Source of the DNA: Streptococcus sp. 121
Lineage (GTDB): Bacteria > Bacillota > Bacilli > Lactobacillales > Streptococcaceae
Reading direction: 5' to 3'
Assembly: GCF_016458205.1 (NCBI RefSeq)
Contig: NZ_JAEMED010000003.1
Location: 1 to 64,000 of the forward strand
Length of the DNA stretch: 64,000 bases
Shown here piece after piece: positions 58,911-64,000 of this stretch. Within the stretch, counting starts at the first letter, position 1. Each line of letters begins with the position of its first letter. The position numbers were made by a program, and so were the translations under genes. The notes beneath the pieces were generated by a model. The model made no database searches and was not told the DNA's origin. It saw only the letters and a list, made by a program, of their open reading frames with translations.

Positions 58911-59450
58911 ATGTTAGATAGTTTTGATAAAGGCTGGTTTGTCCTACAGACCTACTCTGGCTATGAAAATAAGGTCAAGGAGAACCTTCTCCAGCGTGCA
59001 CAGACTTACAATATGTTAGAAAATATTCTTCGCGTTGAGATTCCAACTCAGACAGTTCAAGTTGAGAAGAATGGGAAAAAGAAAGAAGTGGAAGAAAACC
59101 GCTTCCCTGGTTATGTCCTGGTTGAAATGGTTATGACCGATGAGGCTTGGTTTGTTGTCCGGAACACACCCAACGTTACTGGTTTCGTGGGTTCTCACGG
59201 GAACCGCTCCAAACCAACACCGCTCTTGGAAGAGGAAATTCGTGCTATCTTGGTATCCATGGGACAAACAGTTGAAGACTTGAATCTGGACTTCAAGGAA
59301 GGGGATACCGTACGAATTATCGATGGGGCCTTCACTGACTACACTGGTAAGATCACAGAAATTGATAACAACAAAGTCAAAATGATGATTACCATGTTTG
59401 GAAACGATACGTTGGCAGAAGTAGATATCACTCAAATTGCAGAGTTATAA
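58911..59450 (+). CDS. nusG: Transcription termination/antitermination factor NusG
   Basis: 179 aa from the ATG at 58911 (GGAAAGG seven bases upstream; an ATG six bases earlier touches the SD). NGN domain from GWFVLQTYSGYENKVKENL, with FPGYVLVEM and VRNTPNVTGFVG, then the KOW motif FKEGDTVRIIDGAFTDYTGKI. It binds RNA polymerase and ribosomal S10. Confidence 0.96.
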   Translation: MLDSFDKGWFVLQTYSGYENKVKENLLQRAQTYNMLENILRVEIPTQTVQVEKNGKKKEVEENRFPGYVLVEMVMTDEAWFVVRNTPNVTGFVGSHGNRSKPTPLLEEEIRAILVSMGQTVEDLNLDFKEGDTVRIIDGAFTDYTGKITEIDNNKVKMMITMFGNDTLAEVDITQIAEL

Positions 59451-59565
59451 TTATTTTTTACACCTAAGCAAGGGTGTGGTTAAACCATCTCTTTTTGCGT
59501 AGCAAATTTCTGCTAAGCCATTTAAAAAGTAATATAATAAAAGCAGAACTAAAAGGAGTGATAAA

Positions 59566-60915
59566 ATGGTAAAAGAATTTGATATTCTCTCAATCGGAGG
59601 AGGATCCGGTGGTATTGCCACTATGAATCGTGCAGCCATGCATGGAGCCAAGGCAGCTGTTATTGAAGGAAATCTACTAGGAGGAACTTGTGTGAATCTT
59701 GGTTGTGTTCCCAAAAAAATTATGTGGTATGGGGCATCCGTAGCCGATGTCTACTCTAAATACGGCGCAGATTATGGATTTAAGAATCCCGAAGTCACAT
59801 TTGATTTTGCAACCCTACGGAAAAACCGGGAGGCCTATGTGGAGCGTTCCCGCAATTCCTATGGGGGACAGTTTGAACGAAACGGGGTCGAAGTCATTGA
59901 AGGTTACGCCCGTTTTGTAGATGCGAATACTATTGAGGTTAATGGTGAACTTATTCGTGCTAAACATATTGTCATCGCCACAGGAGCCAAGCCTAGCATA
60001 CCGGACATTCCTGGCAAGGATCTCGGGATTGTCTCAGACGATGTCTTCGCTTGGGAGGAACTACCAGAATCCATTGCTATTATCGGAGCAGGTTACATCG
60101 CTGTTGAGATGGCAGGGTTGCTCAATAGCCTGGGGGTAAAAGTCGATCTTTTTGTTCGGAAAGATGCTCCTCTTCGCTACCTTGATGACTATATCTTAGA
60201 TGGACTCTTGCAGGAAATGAAGGCTGACGGTATTCAACTACATACACATAAAGTTGTTTCCCAAGCTGAACAGGTTAGTGAAGGTATTCGCCTTCAATTC
60301 CAAGATGGCAGTAACCATACAAGTCAAACTGTACTTTGGGCGATTGGTCGTCACCCCAACACCCACGATTTAAACCTAGAGGCCGCTGGTGTTGACTTAA
60401 CAGATAGAGGTTTCATCAAGGTAGACGCTTTCCAAAACACAACTACGACTGGTATCTATGCCCTCGGGGATGTGACAGGCGAGAAAGAATTAACTCCGGT
60501 CGCTATCAAAGCTGGGCGTACTCTTGCTGAACGCCTCTTCAATGGCCAAACTCAGGCCAAGATGGATTACAGCAACATTCCAACCGTTATCTTTTCCCAC
60601 CCTGCAATTGGTACAGTTGGATATACAGAAAAAGCTGCAATCCAAGAATTTGGAGCCGATCAGATTAAAACTTATACATCCAGCTTCGCCTCCATGTACA
60701 CGGCTGTGACGCAGCATCGCCAACCAGTAAAGCTCATGCTGGTAACTCAAGGGAAAGACGAAAAAGTCATCGGCCTTCACGGTATCGGTCATGGGGTTGA
60801 TGAGATGATTCAAGGCTTTTCTGTAGCCATCAAGATGGGAGCTACTAAAGCTGACTTTGATGCTACCGTAGCCATCCACCCAACTGCTTCGGAAGAATTT
60901 GTCACCATGCGTTAA
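59566..60915 (+). CDS. gor: Glutathione-disulfide reductase
   Basis: 449 aa flavoprotein. FAD motif IGGGSGGIA, redox-active disulfide [16 protein letters not shown](P) motif [17 protein letters not shown] near 300, and C-terminal HPTASEEFV with the catalytic His-Glu. Reduces GSSG with NADPH. SD AAAGGAG; monocistronic, with its own terminator. GlpO encoded nearby is a source of H2O2. Confidence 0.94.
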   Translation: MVKEFDILSIGGGSGGIATMNRAAMHGAKAAVIEGNLLGGTCVNLGCVPKKIMWYGASVADVYSKYGADYGFKNPEVTFDFATLRKNREAYVERSRNSYGGQFERNGVEVIEGYARFVDANTIEVNGELIRAKHIVIATGAKPSIPDIPGKDLGIVSDDVFAWEELPESIAIIGAGYIAVEMAGLLNSLGVKVDLFVRKDAPLRYLDDYILDGLLQEMKADGIQLHTHKVVSQAEQVSEGIRLQFQDGSNHTSQTVLWAIGRHPNTHDLNLEAAGVDLTDRGFIKVDAFQNTTTTGIYALGDVTGEKELTPVAIKAGRTLAERLFNGQTQAKMDYSNIPTVIFSHPAIGTVGYTEKAAIQEFGADQIKTYTSSFASMYTAVTQHRQPVKLMLVTQGKDEKVIGLHGIGHGVDEMIQGFSVAIKMGATKADFDATVAIHPTASEEFVTMR

Positions 60916-60970
60916 AAAGAAGCCCTACTCATTTGTTCTGAGGGAACAGAAGAGTATGGCTTCTTTTTTT
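60914..60970 (+). terminator. Terminator of gor
   Basis: AAAAAGAAGCCCTACTC / GAGTATGGCTTCTTTTTTT, starting at the gor stop codon. Confidence 0.85.
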
Positions 60971-61041
60971 ATTTTTTCTAGAAATATATCGACTGGATTC
61001 TTTCGCCCCTACTACATCACTAATATAGTCTTGTAATTTTC

Positions 61042-61261
61042 ATACTCATTACATTTCAAAATCTGAATGTGTTAATCCTCTTCGCTAAACCCCTTGATTG
61101 CGTGCCTTGCACGCTTTAGCGATAATATTCAACAGGTCTCCCAGACCTGTTGAACTATCTTCATCGGATTGATTACAAGCGATGCTTGCTTCATGACCTA
61201 TAAATTTTAATCCAATTCCTGGATTAAAATTCATTTCAGATTTCGAACTGTTTCGAGTATC
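61042..61261 (-). repeat. Family B repeat, copy B4
   Basis: ATACTCATTACATTTCAAAATCTGA at one end and TCAGATTTCGAACTGTTTCGAGTAT at the other, with an internal CAACAGGTCTCCCAGACCTGTTG hairpin. Nearly identical to B3 in the opposite orientation, implying recent spread. Confidence 0.85.
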
Positions 61262-61286
61262 AGGTCAAGATCGGGACGATACGCTT

Positions 61287-61754
61287 TTATTCATAAATAG
61301 CCGCATAGGCTTCCAAAATTTTATGGGCAATACGTTCTACATCATTTTGCATCCCCCGCATTTCAAACGTATCCAAAACAGGAATAGAAAATTGTTGACT
61401 ATATTGTTGGGCCGTCAGGCAATACTGATGATTGAAGTTGCGATTGCCGCTACCGACAAGTCCTAAACAATAGAAGGAGTTTTCGCCATACGCCATGAAA
61501 TCACGGACATCTGTTGTCAGAATTTCAACATCCCCATTGTCAATTCCATTTCCTCCTTCAAGATAGGTTGGGATGAAGGTCACATAGGGCTTGTTCAATA
61601 GGAAAAACTCTTGCTCTTCCTTCACCAAGGCCTTAATGTCAATCAAGTTAATCGTCAAACCAGGATTTTGAATCAGCAAGTAGGTTTGAAGACGCGAGAC
61701 GAAACTTTCTGTATTGCCACTGAGACTAATATAAACAAAGGTCAACTCTTGCAT
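61287..61754 (-). CDS. nrdI: NrdI flavodoxin-like protein
   Basis: 155 aa. FMN phosphate loop SLSGNTESF, later TYLEGGNGI and VGSGNRNFNHQYC, as in NrdI. It supplies oxidant to assemble the Mn-tyrosyl radical of class Ib ribonucleotide reductase. nrdE/nrdF are not beside it, which is common in streptococci, where a second stand-alone NrdI-like gene exists. It starts on a TAATG overlap with the upstream gene. Confidence 0.85.
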   Translation of the reverse strand: MQELTFVYISLSGNTESFVSRLQTYLLIQNPGLTINLIDIKALVKEEQEFFLLNKPYVTFIPTYLEGGNGIDNGDVEILTTDVRDFMAYGENSFYCLGLVGSGNRNFNHQYCLTAQQYSQQFSIPVLDTFEMRGMQNDVERIAHKILEAYAAIYE

Positions 61755-62293
61755 TAGAGTACCTCACCATCAAAATCTTCTGCTTCCAAAGCCTTTTGGT
61801 AGCGGCGCAAACCAAAGTAGGCAATGGTAGAAAGAAGAAGGAAAATGACAACAGTGAAGATCGCAAAAAACTTATTTGCATTTAAAACACCTACCAATTG
61901 GTCTTTGTTCTTCAAGAATGACCGAGCCATCTGATTCGAAACCATAATTGAGACCACACCACTTATAAATACTGCCAATCGCATTGCTAGATAGGTATAA
62001 GTTGATTTCACAACATCCTTTTTGAAAAATAGGAAAAAAGCAGATAGTCCAAAAAGAACAGTTACCACTGCAGTCATAGCAAGTGCTAAGGGACTACCAG
62101 CCCATTCAAAGGTGGCGATTTGAAGATTGATCGTTTCAACCCCACCCAGTTGTTGGACAATCGTTTCATCATTCCTAAATTCAGTCCAAGTTTTGATAAC
62201 ATTTGGTCGTTGAATAAAACCATAAATATTCGACAGTAATCCCAGGGTTGATATCCCCAATAAGACGGATAAAAATACAGGTTTCTTTTTCAT
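61754..62293 (-). CDS. Small four-helix membrane protein upstream of nrdI
   Basis: 179 aa. A signal-like first helix (VFLSVLLGISTLGLLSNIYGF), an extracellular loop, then three further helices (ALAMTAVVTVLFGLSAFFLFF; LAVFISGVVSIMV; FAIFTVVIFLLLSTIAYFGL) and an acidic tail. No family assigned with confidence; similar proteins are sometimes labelled ABC permease components. Coupled to nrdI by TAATG. Confidence 0.6.
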   Translation of the reverse strand: MKKKPVFLSVLLGISTLGLLSNIYGFIQRPNVIKTWTEFRNDETIVQQLGGVETINLQIATFEWAGSPLALAMTAVVTVLFGLSAFFLFFKKDVVKSTYTYLAMRLAVFISGVVSIMVSNQMARSFLKNKDQLVGVLNANKFFAIFTVVIFLLLSTIAYFGLRRYQKALEAEDFDGEVL

Positions 62294-62410
62294 AAATTCC
62301 TCCTTATATTAAATAGAAAACTTTACTAATAGAATAGACCTAACCCCTAAAAATGTCAAGAAAAAGTCAGCGTTGACGTTCATCTCTCATTTCTTTATTC
62401 GAAAATTAAG

Positions 62411-62447
62411 AGAAAAGGCTGAGGCACACTGAACCTCAACCTTTTTT
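62411..62447. terminator. Terminator-like hairpin after the serine-rich-repeat adhesin gene
   Basis: AAAAGGCTGAGG / CCTCAACCTTTTTT. The T-run is strongest on the + strand; the - strand reading ends CCTTTTCTCTT. Confidence 0.65.
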
Positions 62448-62449
62448 CA

Positions 62450-64000
62450 TTATATCAAGTCTGTTGAAGAGGATTCTTCCTCTTTTTTCTTTTTCCGACG
62501 ACCAAAAAGCAAGGCTGAGAAGAGAGACAAACCAGCTAAACCTAAAAAGCTCGAAGACTCTTCACCTGTATTTGGAAGTCGACGTTTATCTAAAGATTCA
62601 CTGAGTGACTCTGAGTTAGATTCTGAGACGGATTCACTTAACGATTCCGAAATGGACTCGGAGATAGACTCGCTTAACGATTCCGACACAGACTCAGAAA
62701 CAGATTCACTTACGGATTCGGACACAGACTCAGAGACAGATTCGCTTACGGATTCTGAGACAGACTCAGAGATAGACTCGCTTAACGATTCTGAAACAGA
62801 CTCGGAGATAGATTCGCTTACGGATTCTGACATGGACTCAGAGACGGATTCACTTAACGATTCTGAAATTGACTCAGAAATTGATTCGCTTACGGATTCT
62901 GATACTGACTCAGAGATAGACTCGCTTACCGATTCCGACACAGATTCGGAGATGGACTCACTTAACGATTCTGACACAGACTCAGAGATAGATTCGCTTA
63001 CGGATTCTGAAATAGACTCAGACACTGATTCACTTACGGATTCAGAGACGGACTCAGAAACGGATTCACTTACGGATTCAGAAATAGACTCGGAGACGGA
63101 CTCGCTTACGGATTCCATAATGGATTCTGAGACGGACTCGCTTACCGATTCCATAGTAGACTCAGAGACAGACTCACTCAACGATTCCATAATAGACTCG
63201 GAGACGGACTCGCTCAACGATTCCATAATAGACTCGGAGACGGACTCACTCAACGATTCCATAATAGACTCGGAGACGGACTCACTCAACGATTCCATAA
63301 TAGACTCGGAGACGGACTCACTTAACGATTCCATAATAGATTCTGAGACGGACTCACTTAACGATTCCATAATGGACTCGGAGACGGACTCACTTAACGA
63401 TTCCATAATAGATTCTGAGACGGACTCGGAGATGGACTCAGAGACAGATTCGCTTACGGATTCTGAAACGGACTCGGAGATGGACTCAGAGACAGATTCG
63501 CTTACGGATTCTGACACAGATTCGGAGATGGACTCACTTAACGATTCCGAAATGGACTCAGAAATTGATTCGCTTACGGATTCCATAATAGACTCGGAGA
63601 TGGATTCACTTAACGATTCTGAGACGGACTCGCTCACTGATTCCGAAATAGACTCGGAAACGGACTCACTTACGGATTCCATAATAGACTCAGAAACAGA
63701 TTCGCTCACTGATTCCGAAATTGATTCAGAGACAGATTCACTTACGGATTCCGAAATGGACTCAGAGACAGACTCGCTCACTGATTCCATAATAGACTCG
63801 GAGACGGACTCACTTAACGATTCCGAAATGGACTCAGAAACAGATTCGCTCACTGATTCTGAAACGGACTCGGAGATGGACTCAGAGACAGATTCGCTTA
63901 CGGATTCTGACACAGATTCGGAGATGGACTCACTTATCGATTCTGATACTGATTCAGAGACGGACTCGCTTAACGATTCTGAAACTGACTCAGAAACAGA
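62450..64000 (-). CDS. Serine-rich-repeat LPxTG adhesin, C-terminal part (continues beyond the window)
   Basis: About 517 codons are visible and the frame is open at the right edge, so the N-terminal part (signal, binding region) is missing. Almost all of it is SESVSES / SESISES / SESLSES dipeptide-type repeats, including seven tandem 12-residue units [12 protein letters not shown] (36-bp DNA repeats at about 63170-63420). It ends [14 protein letters not shown], a hydrophobic segment and [13 protein letters not shown] proteins are usually O-glycosylated and exported by SecA2/SecY2; that island is not downstream in this window. Wall-anchored adhesin role inferred. Confidence 0.9.
   Translation of the reverse strand, partial: SVSESVSESLSESVSESVSESISESISESVSESVSESVSESISESVSESVSESVSESISESLSESVSESIMESVSESVSESISESVSESVSESISESVSESVSESIMESVSESVSESISESVSESVSESLSESISESIMESVSESISESISESLSESISESVSESVSESVSESISESVSESVSESVSESISESVSESIMESLSESVSESIMESLSESVSESIMESLSESVSESIMESLSESVSESIMESLSESVSESIMESLSESVSESIMESLSESVSESTMESVSESVSESIMESVSESVSESISESVSESVSESVSESVSESVSESISESVSESISESVSESLSESISESVSESVSESISESVSESVSESISESISESLSESVSESMSESVSESISESVSESLSESISESVSESVSESVSESVSESVSESVSESVSESLSESISESISESLSESVSESNSESLSESLDKRRLPNTGEESSSFLGLAGLSLFSALLFGRRKKKKEEESSSTDLI

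Noticed and set aside
62450-64000. Regular repeats resembling a CRISPR array
   Set aside because: They are coding SES-type and 12-residue repeats in one open frame, without unique spacers.

Overview
The window looks like a chromosomal segment of a Streptococcus or very close relative. Evidence: the gene blocks rnpA-yidC-khpB, gpsA-galU, glpK-glpO-glpF and pbp2A-rpmG-secE-(nusG); a heterodimeric exporter resembling PatA/PatB; alpha-glycerophosphate oxidase; YSIRK/LPxTG surface proteins; and short RUP-like interspersed repeats. The species cannot be fixed from sequence alone. One trait is atypical for the genus: ispD and ispF of the MEP isoprenoid pathway sit between radA and gltX, as in Bacillus.

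Layout. 1-5600: MutT-type Nudix hydrolase, convergent PLD/helicase/DUF3427 protein, an unknown acidic protein, then a cluster of one apparently intact and two decayed type I toxin-antitoxin loci. 5600-7970: rnpA-yidC-khpB operon (RNase P protein, membrane insertase, KH/R3H RNA-binding protein). 8042-27276: two giant cell-wall-anchored adhesins, 2306 aa (16 Rib-like repeats) and 3904 aa (nine MucBP/MUB-type repeat pairs). 27781-32631: gltX, a 90-aa unknown gene, and the tightly coupled dut-radA-ispD-ispF run. 32815-34517: YcgR/YcgQ-like permease pair. 34765-38000: orphan C39 peptidase/ABC exporter, then a decayed patch with phage-type zincin remnants and a candidate Fst-like toxin locus. 38145-41649: heterodimeric ABC exporter. 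41829-45178: gpsA, galU, rhomboid protease, 5-formyl-THF cyclo-ligase. 45230-51110: glycerol operon glpK-glpO-glpF with a cre-like site and an adjacent Mga-like regulator. 51163-55089: EamA transporter, a candidate sRNA, pgi, an RluD-like enzyme. 55183-59450: pbp2A, rpmG, secE and nusG, with about 1 kb of repeats and a DUF454 gene inserted between secE and nusG. 59566-62293: gor, nrdI and a small membrane protein. 62450-64000: 3' part of a serine-rich-repeat LPxTG adhesin that continues beyond the window.

Functional links. Glycerol enters through GlpF, is phosphorylated by GlpK and oxidised by GlpO (producing H2O2); GpsA makes glycerol-3-phosphate from the glycolytic side; GalU feeds UDP-glucose to envelope polymers; Pgi links to glycolysis; Gor counters oxidative stress. 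Three large adhesins and their spacer repeats suggest a mucosal lifestyle.

Repeats. Three families of short non-coding interspersed repeats (called A, B and C here) occupy many intergenic gaps. Family A resembles pneumococcal RUP elements: TA-flanked, inverted termini, about 100 or 150-165 bp. No CRISPR array, tRNA, rRNA or intact insertion sequence was seen.
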